From assembly GCA_047495785.1 (NCBI GenBank), contig JBLDXI010000002.1, positions 1 to 64,000 of the forward strand: a DNA stretch of 64,000 bases. Direction: 5' to 3'. Made by a program: the position numbers and the translations under genes. Of this stretch, positions 10,410 through 22,876 are shown one piece after another; within the stretch, counting starts at the first letter, position 1, and each line of letters starts with the position of its first letter. The notes below the pieces were generated by a model. The model was not told the DNA's origin. It searched no databases and saw only the letters and a list, made by a program, of their open reading frames with translations. The stretch is from Lepidodermella squamata. Lineage: Eukaryota; Gastrotricha.

Positions 10410-12268
10410 TCAATTACAACATTCATAGGCTAAAATGAGGCTATGTATTTCAGCCATTGTTTTAGGATACACCAGGCGAAGCGTGACCGTCATGCTTTCG
10501 ATCTTCACGTCTCTAGTCCTACATTGCGATTCTACTTCATCAAGGTACATCGGAAGCAGGTAGTGAACACCTCTCAGCCTCCATGGAGCGGTACAAAGCA
10601 AGGGTGCAGTTGGGTGGCGATAAATTCGGTTGAAATTTCTGGAGCCACCAATGGCGAGGACGAACTCGATTTTAACATCAAGAGCAGACGGAAAACCTTG
10701 ATTGCTATAGACGCTGTCAATAACATAACCAATCCCTAATTTCGGCACGTATCCGATTTTATCAGCGCATGGCAGCTTGCCTGTGTTCACCGAGAAATCG
10801 TTACTGTTGAATCGGAATGTAACGAAAGAGCCCATATTTGGCAGGAAAAAATCCACCAGATATTCGCCAGAGTTTGCCTTGACCCTCCTGTGGCGGTAAT
10901 CTGCCACGAACACAATTTGTGTGAAAGAATCGTTCGATTTTGCGATCATTGCGTCGACAAGTCGGTTGCTTCTGACGTGTGGCCGATCCATAGCTAGAAA
11001 ACAGTCTGACGAGCCGATTTTCGAAGCATTTGTCATAAGAGGCGTTTCTTCGATGTCAAGCTTATCAATCGTCGCGAGAGAAACCATTCGATTAGAACCA
11101 TTGTTTGCGATGTCCTTTGAAAGTGTATCCAGAAGGCGCTCGACGGATGCCCTTAGGTAGGATGCCAAACCATTTGCAATTTCGGCATGCATGAGACGCG
11201 ATGGATGAAAATCATTTTGGGACGTTGTGTAAGCGCCTATGACAATATCAAATTAATTATAGATTCAAATAGATTAAATTAACTAGAACAGCATTAAATA
11301 GAATATGAACCTATGGGGCTTAACCTTGCCAACATAAACTTACGCTTGATTGCATCCATTTGAGAGTCCCATGAAGCTGCGTTGTAGCAATTGCAAACGC
11401 GATGGTGCCATCGAATCGTCGTCAGATTGTAATGTTCAGCAACCTGCCTGTGAATTGCCTGATAGATCCGGGAACAATTAGGGGGCTTCGCGAGTACCTT
11501 GTTAGCGTCAGGAAAGTTCATGAGAATAACTTCAATCTTCGGATTCTGTCGTCTAATGACGCGAATCAGTTGTTCGAGGTTATGCCCATCATTGATGAAA
11601 TAGTCATCTAACGGGATATTTACAGCAGAATCATCGTTGACCATCTCATCGATGAAAAAAATGTCAATATCGGTAAGATTCAAATGGCTTTTCACGCAAC
11701 CGGTGAAGTAGTTCGATGTAACTCCACCCAATCCGGCTTTGTAAGCTTCGACTCCAATCCCGACTGAAGCTAGCCAGGAACTCATCCATTCTTTGATCAA
11801 GACATGATATACTTCGTTTTCGTTCACACCGTGACCTGCCGTGATCGACCCTCCGATTGCAGCTATTCGTAAAGGTCGTCGCTTTTCGCCTTTTTGAAGT
11901 AGCAAGTTGACGAGTCGGAGGTGGAATCGGTGTGTGGATCCAAGCGTCTCAAATGACTGCTCGTCGATAGAGTCTGCAGTCAACTTCGGATTACCTTTGA
12001 TTATCAAATTAATCAAGAGTTTTGATCCCATTGGTCGTTTCGGCAAACTAAAGTTGGCTAACAGGCGGAGTCTATCGACAACCGTAAACCAGTCTTCTCG
12101 AGATATCGGCATCTCGGCGTCATTTTCGCTCGGTTTGAAATTAGGCTTGAGGAGGCTTATCGAGCTCGGAACATTTTGAAACTCTAAGTCAAGATACATA
12201 ATAATCCCGAAAATACTTGCGACCGAGAGAATCGAGAATATCCAACCGTTCGACAAAGAAATGTGCAT
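10410..12268 (-). CDS. Membrane-anchored SGNH hydrolase, copy 2
   Basis: Two exons, 11344-12268 and 10410-11236, join as C|GC (donor GTAAGT) to give 583 residues. The N-terminal anchor spans about residues 9-25 (WIFSILSVASIFGIIMYL). GGSITAGHG places the nucleophile at Ser141. GGVTSNYFTGC, an NDDS block and NDFHPS follow. Unlike copies 1 and 6-11, the Ser and Asn blocks lie on one exon, so the first intron has been lost or never existed in this subgroup. The intron before DxxH is kept at the same phase. The C-terminal beta-rich domain ends in the family signature YECC. It is convergent with receptor copy 1. It is very similar to the pseudogene at 18.0 kb and the frameshifted copy at 35.2 kb. 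Confidence 0.88.
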
Positions 12269-13725
12269 TGGTTCGCAGAAACTGAAATTGCCAAGAAACG
12301 TAAGAACGCTAAGGAGTTAATTTTGTTGCATGCTGTTTTTTACGTTGTTGTTTGTGTTTTTTTTTATTACTATCAGCCATTCATAATTTCGATTGATCCG
12401 CAGCGAAAATCCTCAGCCATTTGAAATGATCCAACTGAAGTCGTAGCGCTCCTATTCATTTTTATAGGATTATTGGAAGATATTATTGACAGCATTCATA
12501 GACTCCGCAGACTCAGAATCTCAGACACTGTTATAGGTTAAACTATAAGCGATGCGGAGCAGCCATACTCATTTTCGCGTCGCCGGTACAACATTGTGCA
12601 GTTACTTGCAGTTACAGTCGAGGTACGACGGCAGGAAATAGTGAACGCTTTGATGCAAATTTTGCGTCACACACTGCAGAGAGGCGGTCGAATAGGAGCA
12701 ATGATTTACGAAATTCCTCATCAGTTTTGTACCTACTTGCGGTAGCCCACTTGGAGTATGCAACATCGTTGTGCCTCATTCGTTAGGACCGAGTCTAAAT
12801 CGGACCCGTCTCCTTTCGTCGACGGCGCCATAGTTGTCTCAAACCAACACAAATGTATCATCGACTCGTGAAGTATCTCGTCATAGGACAAGAAACTAAC
12901 TAATAATGACGTAATACGTAACATGTCGTTAGCGTCGTTGAATACCGTATTTCATCGATTAATAGCCTCCCTCGAATAAAAGCTCCCTCGAATAATAGCC
13001 TGATATATTCGGCTGTTTTCGGCATTTAAAACTAAATAGTAGCCACGCCTTGCCTTGTCCGAAGCAGGTAGCGCGCTGGAGGGGGGAAAAAGCTGTCCTA
13101 ATTTCGTCGCCTACAACTGCTAGGCGGATTATAGGTGTTAGACGTAAGCCGCTGTTTGCGGATGTCGAGGACAGATTAGCATTAGCAGCGCGGGTCAGAC
13201 AACAGAGAAGTCAACCACGGAAACGACTTGCGATGATGAATTTTGCCAATTGCCTATAAATAATAGCTCACCTGGAATAATAGCCCCTCGAATAATTGCC
13301 TCTTTTTGGACCATTTTCGGAGTTTCGGAAAAAATAGTAGCCATGATGGCTATTATTTGATGAAATACGGTAACTCCGATTTACGATTGTTTACGTCAGG
13401 TTGAAGGTGAGAAGGGACAAGTAAAAAAATATCTCGACTTTGCATTCATTTCGTCATTTCGGAAATCGACCGGCCGGGAAAGTGAGATTGGTCATCCAGA
13501 AAGTCGAGGTTGATTTAGACATTAACTTAAAATCGTCGAAAAAAATGACCAGAGTCGCAGAGAAGCCTATTTTTCAAGTTTTTTTTAGGCAAATTTCATA
13601 CTTCAAACTTCTAATTTTGAACCCTAGATAGGGATGAGTAAGCTGATGGGATATGCCACCACTGTAGATTGTCAAAATATTCGGTCAAATATATTTACTC
13701 GGGTTTATTTTGCAATTACAGCATT
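12269..13725. other. Spacer before hAT element
   Basis: No host exon is recognised. It contains the pogo-like relic at 12943-13372. The last 85 bp match the sequence downstream of other SGNH copies and are the left flank of the hAT insertion. Confidence 0.5.
12943..13372 (+). mobile_element. pogo/Tigger-like relic with CENP-B-type fragment
   Basis: Inverted ends TACCGTATTTCATC and GATGAAATACGGTA bound 430 bp, extended by 'AATAGCC' motifs inside, with TA at the borders as expected for the Tc1/mariner/pogo superfamily. Inside, 13050-13259 encodes 69 residues including RRIIGVRRKPLFADVEDRL followed by VRQQRS. This resembles the N-terminal CENP-B-like DNA-binding region of pogo transposases (GRKP-L-x-E-x-L-x-x-W-V-x-x-R). 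The catalytic domain is missing, so this is an internally deleted derivative. Confidence 0.7.
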
Positions 13726-13862
13726 CAGAGGCGTAGCCAGGAATTTTTTTTGGGGGGTGTTCTGTTTTTTTGGTCACCGCATTCATACGCAAAAGTGGTG
13801 AGCAAAAAGTCAATTTAATCGAGAAAGCTCGCTTTTTTATTTTGACCAAGTGTAGCTAGAAG

Positions 13863-16800
13863 CTAGAGAACAAAATTCAGCCTGCGGGCCGATTGTCTGG
13901 CGAAAATGTTTATTATTTCCTCAATGTCGACGTCGATTTTGTAATGATAGGCCAGGAGTGCCAGCCCAGTTAGCCGATCTTCGACCATTGTTGACCTTAG
14001 CCATGTTTTGAGACGGCGCAGAAGCGAAAAAGTTCTTTCTGCAGAGCATGTTGTTACCGGCAGCGTACATAAGATCTGGAAAAGGACTGCCAGATTTGGG
14101 AACGTGTTGTCTGCTGCTAGGGACAGAATTTCCATGGCGGTTTTCGGTAAATCTCGCACGGCAATTTTCGAACAAAAGCCTTGCCAGCGGAGAAATTCAG
14201 CTTCGATGATTGAAATTAAGTCATCAGGCAGGTCGGATTTGTACGTTTCGACCAGTGGCCTCACGTGAATTTCGAAATCTGCATCATCGCAGAATTCTGG
14301 AAGAATATAATGGAAACCGGTGAGAAGTCCTTTGTGGGCAACAAATCGCTCTTTCATCTCCGAAATGACACTGTCGACGTACGGGAGATGCATGTTATCG
14401 TAAAAATAATTGCGAGTCGAAATTTCTTGATCAGCTCCGCGTGGTTTAGTGATATCAAACTCGAGCAAGGTCGCAAATTTTTGAGCTTTCAAGAAAACAT
14501 CGTCGAACCGTTGATCGTCGCGTAGCTTGGCTAGTGCATCTAAGACGTTTTCAACTTCCTCTAGGCAGCCAATTAGATCCATTTGCACAGATTGCAGTTT
14601 TCTCGCCAACTCAACAGTCACAGCTAGAACTTTTTCTCCAACAGCGATTCCCATGATGAAGTTGATGACTTGTTCCATCATGGCGAACATGTTTTGGAGG
14701 GATCGAATCAAGCTCTTTTTCATCAATGACAGATTCAAGCTGTGGTTCGCGCAGTGAACTCGCGGAGCTCTTGGGGCTTTTTCAGCAATGACGGCAGCGC
14801 ATCCTTTCTCCTTCCCTGCCATAGCCGCACATCCATCGTATCCTTGACCACGAAGGTTATCAAGATCAACATCGATTTCGCTCAACTTGGCCATAATTTT
14901 CGTAGCAATTGCTTCACCTGTTGTTCGTACCATTTCAGAGAATCCGACAAAGTCTTCGCACACTTCACGCGCATTCATGTCTACATACCGAAGGCAAAGA
15001 GACAATTGCTCTTTTCTGCTGATGTCAGCCGTTTCGTCCGCAATGACGGAGTAAAATCGATTAGCTTTAACTTTCAGAACAATTTTGGAAACGATGAAAG
15101 TAGCACACGCATCGATGATGGCATTTTGGAAATCTGGGCTCATTGCCGCATTGCCGCTGACAACATCCTCGTGAAGATCAATGCCATTGGTTTTCAAAAA
15201 TCGAAGCAATTCCCGAAACAGGCCCTCGTTTACAGTTGAATTATCCTTGAGAGGGCCGAAATCACGATGGCCTCTCAATGGGAGACCGTGCTTACCAAGA
15301 AAAACAACAACTCCCACTCTTGGTCGTAACATTTCACGGTTCTTTTCAATTTGCCGCAGTCTCGCTGTATTCAGATGGTCGATGATTTGAGGTTTTGTTT
15401 TCTCAATGTCGGAGGCTTTCAGATTAGTGTACTTCTGCGCATTTTCACCGTGATACTGTTTCGTAGCGTGATTTTTTATCTTCTCAATAGCTTTGTGCAG
15501 CTGAGTATTGTACGGCTGATCAACAAACGTGATTGCCTTGGATCTGTTACCGCCAGAAGTTGAGGAACAAGAAGTGCCAAAAAGTACGCAATACAAGCAA
15601 TACAGTCCACCGTGAAGATCGCTGTATGCAAGGAAGGGAAATTGCCGAAGCCAGGAGTGTTGCACGCTGAGGTTTCTTTCGCCGCTTGAAGGAAAGTGAA
15701 AGTTGGTCGGAGGAGTCCAGATGTTCTTTATCAATTCAAGTCGTGAATCTGGGGTCATGCGACCGACGTAATTACCGATGTCATATCGCCTGCCCTCGAA
15801 AGTCATGAGACGTAGCTAGGACGCCGCAGCTGGGCTTTTTACGAGAAAAAAGTGAAATGAGAGATAATGAGGTCGAAGGTCGCGTTTTGAAAATAATGAG
15901 ATGAATCATCTCATTATCTTTTGGCGCCAGATGTTGTGATGAAATTTCGAGAAAAAAAGAGTCGTTCATACGCCGTAAGTGCTACTTTGCAAGTGAAAAG
16001 ATGAAAAAAATGCCACGATTAAAAAGATGAAACCATGGATCAATTTTAGAAAATCATGATTTTTATTGCTTCGGTAAATATTTTCACTATCACAAGGGTA
16101 AAGCCGAGCAAATCGGACGAAAATCGTCAAAAATAAAACGGAAAATAATTAGTCTTTTTTTGAATTGCTTTAGACTTGAACGCAGTGATAAGGAGGATGC
16201 TCCAAATTTTTCGCGATAAAATCTCACGGTTCTTCGTGCCAAGATGTATTTGAGGCGGCACAAAGTCGGGAGAATGATCGATTTTTCTTTGATTTTGTTC
16301 AACTCGCCGCCCATACGATTTGCCAAATCATCCAGATTTTTGAAAGTAATCAAATCTTCACGGTACTTCGCTGAAAGAGCCACCTTAATGATGGCCACAA
16401 CGTCGCTGGTAATTTAGCAAAGTAAATTGACCAGTCGAAGGTTGACGATAGTAAATTCAATAGCAGGCTGTCATCCAATAACTGCAGACGAGAGTTTGCA
16501 AGGACAATTGCCACGACAATAACTGAGAGGAACCCTCTCATTCTTGAATCTTCTTCAGTTCCAACTTCAATAAATTTCCTTCTAAATTGAAAATAGGACC
16601 AGGTAAAATTGAAAAATCCGGCAGAAGCTCCCGCCTACAGAACATTTTCCATCAAAACATTTCAAGTAAATAAATTGATAAAAAATCTAAATAAATCGAA
16701 TTTTAACGTGACCAGGGCCAAGTTCAGGTCCATTCCAGCTCGCTCTATCAATTTAGATGGTGAAAAATGAAGCCCAGCAGAGGGACAAAGTGAACTGGAA

Positions 16801-17710
16801 CTTGTCAAGTAGGCCAACTTCGGTTCAAGAATGATTACCATCGATAAATCACTAGATTCTTTCCAGAAAGTCGTCGGTAAAAGTGCCAGTAACATCAGCT
16901 ACGGTAAGAATGGCAAAGGCCGGTGATTTTGACCAAAACTTGTATAAGAACCAGCCATGTAACACCCGGGTCGGAATTTACACCAGTCAGCCTTAAAAGA
17001 GGCTTTATTACGCTCGGATTTCGAGTAGAAAAAGACGAAAATTATTATACTTAAATGAGAACTAACACTTTTACTCAAGCTGTGTTCTCTCTTCAAGTTG
17101 CGCAACATACATAAAGTTTTCGCATTTTAATGAAAATTGAATCGTTTCCTAGATTTTAATCAGGAAATCCTGAAAACTGAATCCAGCCTAGACCTTTCCG
17201 TGGCTTATTCAGAAACTTCGAAATCTTCTCCGAGGCTGGAACCTGGATCCAGCTTGGTAACTATGGAACCGGAACATTTCTTCTCCTTTTTGAAATTGAC
17301 CCCGCTTTAATTTATAAAAATTTCAGGGAATATTCAATTTTCTTATCTTTTTAAACCCTGAAATTTTAATTTTTACAGTATAAGAATATTCTTGAATATT
17401 CATGCATGAGACCAGCATGACACCCCCGTTTGCATGGCGGGGTTCAAGCTGCGGCGTCCTACCTACGTCTCATGTCGAAAGTAGGATCCTCCTCTCTCGT
17501 CCTTTTGTTATCAGTCAAATTCAATCCGTCATCAAAATCGAGCATTGATAAACTGCTTTGGGCCCCAGATCGCTTGGAAGCTCTAAACGACAACGAGCTT
17601 TCAGGCCTAGTAGGAGATGACGTACTGCCGATCGGTGCAAAAACATCTTCATCACTCGACACATCTTCATACCTATATTGAAGCAGATTGCGCCTTGCTT
17701 CGCTATTCAT
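13863..17710 (-). pseudogene. hAT transposase (TTF-finger / DUF4371 type), split by insertion
   Basis: The downstream part (13863-15803) encodes a TTF-type zinc-finger region (NFHFPSSGERN, YCLYCVLFG), a DDE-like core (SVIADETADIS; GYDGCAAMAG; VHCANHSLNL) and the C-terminal hAT dimerisation region (TTCSAERTFSLLRRLK). The N-terminal 76 codons lie at 17483-17710 (acidic and Ser-rich, starting MNSEARRNLLQYRYEDVSSD). Between them sits an inserted 1671-bp element plus one copy of its 8-bp duplication. The reading frames on both sides are continuous through the duplicated ACTTTCGA, so the uninterrupted gene would have 723 codons including the stop. The ATG at the apparent start of the downstream part comes from the inserted element's terminal repeat. 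No other stop or frameshift is seen, which implies a recent hit. An N-terminally truncated product of 647 residues remains possible. Confidence 0.88.
15804..17474. mobile_element. Nested hAT-like element, 1671 bp
   Basis: 27-bp terminal inverted repeats with one mismatch begin CATGAGACGTAGCTAGGACG and end ...CTACGTCTCATG. The 8-bp duplication TCGAAAGT flanks both sides (15796-15803 and 17475-17482). The ends match the MITE at 5958-6328. No transposase is seen inside. Overlapping minus-strand frames at 16090-16541, one starting with a hydrophobic leader (MRGFLSVIVVAIVLANSR), could be captured host sequence but do not form a clean gene. Confidence 0.92.
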
Positions 17711-17999
17711 TTTACAACCTCTAGGAATTCAAAAATTTGGAAATTTCGGAAAATTTGGAAAAATTGAAAAAATTGAAAAAATCTGAACACAGGGAAAATA
17801 AGCTGTAAGAGAGCTATTTCAGCGATACAACTATCAACTATCAGCTTGTTGTTTATTCTTGGGCAAACACAATATGAGCATCTGTGACAACAGATGTCAC
17901 CCGGTGACCACTTTCAGGATTTCTTTGGGGGGTGTTTAACACCCAACCCCCCCCCCCCCCCCCTCCCCCTGTCTACGCCTCTGACAGCATTAGTTACAA

Positions 18000-19486
18000 C
18001 ATTCGTAGGATAAAATCAGCTATGTATTTCAGCCGTTGGTTTTGGATAAACCAAGCGGAGCGTTACCGTCATGCTTTCGATCTTCACGTCTCTGGTCCAA
18101 GATTGCGATGATACTTCATCCAGGTACATCGGAAGAAGGTAGTGAACACTTCTCAGCCTAAATGTAGTGGTGCATTGCAAGGGCGCTGTTGGATCGCGAT
18201 ATTCGGTTGAAATTTCTGGAGCCGCCTACGGCGAGGACGAACTCTATTTTAACATCAAGAGCTAGCAGAAAGCCTTGATCGTTACAGACTTCGCCGACAA
18301 CATAACCAAACCCTAATTTCGGCACGTATCCGATTTTATCAACACACGGCAGCTCGCCTCTGTTTACCGAGAAATCCTCATCGCTGAACTGGAATGTTGT
18401 GAAAGAGCCCATTTTTGGCAGGAAAAAATAGACCACATATTCGCCAGAGGTGGCCTTGATTTTCTTGTGGCGGTAATCTGTGATGAAAACATTCTTAGTG
18501 AAAGAGTCGTTCGATTTTGCGATCATTGCGTCGACAAGTCGGTTGCTTCTGACGTGTGGCCGTTCCATAGCTAGAAAACAGTCTCATGAGCCGATTTTTG
18601 TAGCATTTGTCATAAGAGGTGTTTCTTCGATGTCAAGCTTATCAATCGTCGCGAGAGAAACCATTCGATTAGAACCATTGTTTGCGATGTCCTTTGAAAG
18701 TGTATCCAGAAGGCGCTCGACGGATGCCCTTAGGTAGGATGCCAAACCATTTGCAATTTCGGCATGCATGAGACGCGATGGATGGAAGCTATCTTCGGGC
18801 GTCGTGTAAGTACCTTGAAAAATAGTAACATTTAAAATATTAGAACACCACCTTAAAACTGGCGTGAAAAACATAGCCGAAAACTTACGAAGCAGTGCAT
18901 CCATATGAGCGTTCCATGAAGCTGCTTTGTAGTAATGGCAAACGCGATGGTGCCATCGAATTGTCGTCAGGTTGTAATGCGTAGCAACCCGCTTGTGAAT
19001 CGCCTGATAGTTCCGGGAACAATTAGGGGGCTTCGCGAGTACCTTGTTAGCGTCAGGAAAGTTCATGAGAATAACTTCAATCTTCGGATTCTGTCGTCTA
19101 ATGACGCGAATCAGTTGTTCGAGGTTATGCCCATCATTGATGAAATAGTCATCTAACGGAAGCCTAAGAGCAACATTATCATTGACCATTTCATCGATGA
19201 GAAGAATGTCAATATCAGTAAGATTCACATGGCTTTTCACGCAACCCGTGAAGTAGTTCGACGTAACTCCACCAACTCCGGCACTGTAAGCTTCGACTTC
19301 AAGCCCGACTTGAGCTAGCCAGGAACTCATCCAACCTGCGATTAAGACGTGATAAACCTCGCTTTCGTTCAAACCATGACCTGCCGTGATCGACCCTCCG
19401 ATTGCAGCTATTCGTAAAGGTCGTCGCTTTTCGCCTTTTTGAAGTAGCAAGTTGACGAGTCGAAGGCTAAATCGGCCTGTGGATTC
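18000..19486 (-). pseudogene. SGNH hydrolase pseudogene, copy 3
   Basis: Closest to copy 2. The exon equivalent to its second exon (about 18000-18814) has an in-frame TGA where copy 2 has TCA, just before DCFLAMERPH, and frameshifts near 18180 and 18025. The first-exon part (about 18889-19486) keeps GGSITAGHG, GGVTSNYF and the NDN block. It stops matching at 19486, so the membrane anchor is gone. The hAT element lies at its 3' end. The gene cannot make a full product. Confidence 0.88.
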
Positions 19487-20465
19487 TACCCAGATGAAAA
19501 TTTACCGCGATAATCTCGGCCTAAAATTTGGCTCATCTTTCTGATACCCCCAAATAGGCGAAACACTTCGACCAAATATCGGCGAAAAACATTCTCGGCC
19601 AAAATTTCAGCTAAATCTTTTGCTGAAATCACCAAATTTCGGCCAAACAGATTGACGAGACTTTCGGCGAAACTGCTTTCCGGGTTAAAAATTAGACCAA
19701 AACCACTTGGTCATATCATCTTCGCTCTTCATTCAAATAAGACGACAATCTTGTAATATTCAACTGCCCGGCTCCATGTCACTGCGGTTCTTCATGTTAC
19801 TCAAGTCAGAACTCAGTTATTCGCATTTTATTGTAGCAATTTTTATTCAAGGTTAAATTCCGATAATCATGGCAGAGTTAATTATCGGATGTATTAATCA
19901 ATAGATTAAAATTGTTCGAGATGCAAATTTTCGAAGCCGTCCCGAAGCCGATCAGAGTTGAATAGCCACAAGAGCCGAGAGCCATTCGCATTGGCAGCCA
20001 TTGGCACGGCATTGCCATCGAACCATCGACCTATAAATTCAAAAATATAATTAGATTAATAATTTATTAAAATTCCGAAAATTGAAATTTAATAATAATT
20101 TCAATTTTTTCCTGAACCGCAATTTCTTGAAAACAGCCGCAGCTTCGCGGATGCGAGATTTCGATCTCGATTTGAAAAAATTGAAATTAACAAAATTAAA
20201 AATTGAGCTCTTCAAGTAATTATTTGAATTTTCGATAATTCTTCCTACAGAGAACACATTTTTCGGGAGTTTTCTATAGTTTTTCTTGAAATTTAAAGAT
20301 CTTCTTAAATTTTTCTTGCAATTTAGAAAAAATTTTAAATTTAAATATCAAAAATTTGTATTTTCAAAATTTGAATTTGATATTTTTTCAATTTCTAGAA
20401 ATACTATTTCTGAAAATGTGTTGTTCTGAAAATTATCTAGAGAATAAAAACCGCTTCAAACTAAT
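19487..20465. other. AT-rich spacer
   Basis: No exon is seen. Around 19490-19690, irregular repeats of TTCGGC/TCGGCC motifs occur. From 20040 to 20460 the sequence is AT-rich with simple A/T runs. The left edge is the point where the SGNH pseudogene loses homology. Confidence 0.4.
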
Positions 20466-20870
20466 GTGTTTTCAGGCCAACTGGGAAATTATTCCAACGG
20501 CTCTATCACATATGCTATCACATGCAGAGGCAATGAGGGGCAATGGTCTAATTATTGCATCGCTAGGCCGAGGATGATGCCTTTCTGTGAAAGGTTTAAT
20601 TCCGACTTGGATATATATGCCGAAGCGAGTCGAACGGCTGCTGAGAAACTCGGCGCGACTTTCATTGATTTTCATGGAGCTGCAACTAAGGCTGGAGCTC
20701 GTCGAAGCTTGGACCAACCTATTTCTGAACATGAACCGACTCGATTCTTTGTCGATGGTTTGCATCTGAATGCTGAATCTTCAAAGCTGTTGTTCAAAGT
20801 TCTGTGGCATAAAATCAGAAAATTCACGACTTCGTGCACTGATATTTCACCTTTTTGGGCTTCTGCTTAA
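20466..20870 (+). pseudogene. 5'-truncated IAH1-like esterase relic
   Basis: The frame matches the last half of the esterase at 41209-42166. It has ARPRMMPFCERFNSDLD, FIDFHGAATKAGARRS, and VDGLHLNAESS with the catalytic Asp/His. The nucleophile block GDS and the SND block are absent, and the first ~30 codons resemble no esterase. It lies directly upstream of a convergent SGNH gene, as its full-length relative does at 42 kb, so it marks the edge of a segmental duplication. Confidence 0.75.
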
Positions 20871-20967
20871 GAAATCTGTATGAGGAGTTTATTGAAAATA
20901 AAAATGAATGTTTTTGAGGCTGGGAGTTTATTTTCCAGAGCTAGAACGAAGGAGCACCGTTTCAAAT

Positions 20968-22672
20968 TCACTCGCAGTGATAACCAATTATAATAGCGTG
21001 AAAAATGAAGGATGTCGCTTGATTAGCTGTCGTAATCGCCACAGCAAGTGACAAAAGCTCCAATCCATCTTCGTAACAACCAGGTAGAATCGGCTCAAAG
21101 TAATGCACGCTGTTGTAGTTGAATTCCTGGCTGCAATCTAGCTGAACCCCGATGTAGCTCAACGAAGTTTTTTTGACTAAACCAGGACTACGGCCGAGGT
21201 AGAACTCGACTTCAGCCTCAAGATTGATCATAAAGCCGTGGCTGCAATTTTTACCGATTTTGTAAGCCAAGCCAAGCCTCGGGGCCAGGCAAGTATTAAA
21301 AACAGATCCTGTAAGATCGGACTCGTTAAATTTGAAAGTCAGCGATGCAGATCGATCAGGCAGGAAGAAATACTGGACGTATTCTCCAGATTGAACGTTA
21401 TACTTCGCATGACCATAATTTGCAATGTAATGTTTCAGTTTCAGCGTGAGATCGCCGGATTGGCGAACCAAAGCATTCATCAGCCGACTGTTGTTCACAA
21501 ATTTACGATCGGTGGTCAGAAAACAATCGGCACTTGTAAGCCAAGTTCGCTTGAACATTGGGACCATCTCTTTTGCTGAATGTTCAGATTTTCCGATCAG
21601 CCCATATTCCAAGAAATTCTGAGCTGATTTCCGGAAGTAATTCGCTAGGAATGCTGCCATCTCGTAATGCATTAGGGCTGACGGGTGGTAGTTATCTTCG
21701 GACGATATGTAGCGACCTGTAAATCAAAGCCGAAAATCAATCAAATCAACCAAAATTCACTCACCCCACATTTTCTCCTGCAGGTCCATCCTATTGTAAG
21801 CTGTGAGGTGATCACAGATCAGATGCTTCCATTGAACCACGGAAATGTCGTAATACTTCGCAACCGCAATGAAATTCGTATCTTGATAGGTAACGCAGTT
21901 AGGAACTGGTGCAAGCCACAGCATATGCGTATCAGGGAAGTTGATGCTTATGATGTGGATTCTTGGATTTAACCGGCGAATAACTCTTATGAGTTCCTCG
22001 AATGGGCTAACGTCTTCGCTGCTGTAGCCTTCGAGGTTACGGTCGATTGATTTGTGGTCATTGATTGAAACTTCAAGGAATGCTACGTCGTAGTTGGTTA
22101 GGTTCAATAATTCTTGAACGCAGGCTGAGAAATAGTTGCTTGAAACTGCACTCGTGGCAGCGTTGTCCAAAATAATGTTGATTCCAAGCTCCGCCAGCCA
22201 GATCTCCAGCCAGTCAAACAATGAGTTGAGATAAAGGTCTGTTGCCTGTGAACAACCTGATTTATCCCGGTTCTCAAGCTAAAGCTCAACTTACATTTAT
22301 CCCGTGAGCAGAAGATATGGATCCTCCGATAACTGCGATTCGCAATGTAGTTTTATTGCCGGAGATTAATTGCCGAAATACGTCATGTAGAGATCTCGGG
22401 TCGCCAAAATTGAGGATCGATTCGTCATCACTTACGTTGAAGAGATTTCGTAACAAAAATGAATCTTCTCGCAAATCCGGTAGAGGAAAGCTGGCTAGTC
22501 TCTGCAGTGTGTCATTCAATCCTACATTTGCAGCTCGGTAGGAGGGATTAGGCGGGAAGATGAGTTTAACTTCGATCGATTTAGCCAATTCATACGAGGT
22601 TGAGTAGATCAGAAGCAGCACAAGTAAAACTGAGGCGGTAAATATCCAGAATATTCCTCTGTTCGTTTTCAT
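20968..22672 (-). CDS. Membrane-anchored SGNH hydrolase, copy 6
   Basis: Exons 22295-22672, 21765-22245 and 20968-21716 (phases 0 and 1) give 535 residues. The start MKTNRGIFWIFTASVL is chosen because the upstream sequence differs in length from its twin at 42-44 kb by 4 nt, which would break the frame; an ATG at 22720 is also in frame. The anchor is followed by GGSISSAHG (Ser118), NAATSAVSSNYFSAC, SINDHKS (Asn block) and DNYHPSALMH. The C-terminal domain contains YGHAKYNVQSGEYVQYFFLP and ends GYHCE. In the 154 residues of exon 2 compared with the twin I count nine differences. The gene is convergent with the esterase relic. Confidence 0.86.
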
Positions 22673-22876
22673 CAATTCAGCGAAATGAAAGGGGGTTTCT
22701 GAAAGCTTGAACCCATTCAAAAACTTGAAAGGAGCTGTACATAAAGCTTATTGTAAAATACCTGTTCTGAAAGACATAGTTCGTTTTTGACCAAAATACT
22801 TCATTCAGGTTTCATTCATTATCCTAATAAATGAGGTTGAACTTCAACAAATCAATTTATTGTTTATTCAATGAAA

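Larger units (their letters stand above)
13726..17983 (-). mobile_element. hAT transposon, 4.26 kb, carrying a nested element
   Basis: Ends CAGAGGCGTAGCCAGG (13726) and its near mirror CCTGTCTACGCCTCTG (ending 17983) are typical of hAT termini. The 8-bp target duplication ACAGCATT is perfect at 13718-13725 and 17984-17991. G-rich tracts follow each terminus internally. The element carries a single transposase gene on the minus strand, interrupted by a 1671-bp second element. Both flanks belong to the 3' end of an SGNH gene copy. Confidence 0.92.

Noticed and set aside
16090-16541. Two overlapping minus-strand frames inside the nested hAT element, one with a leader-like start
   Set aside because: They overlap in different frames without a usable intron between them, so no gene model could be supported; mentioned only under the element.
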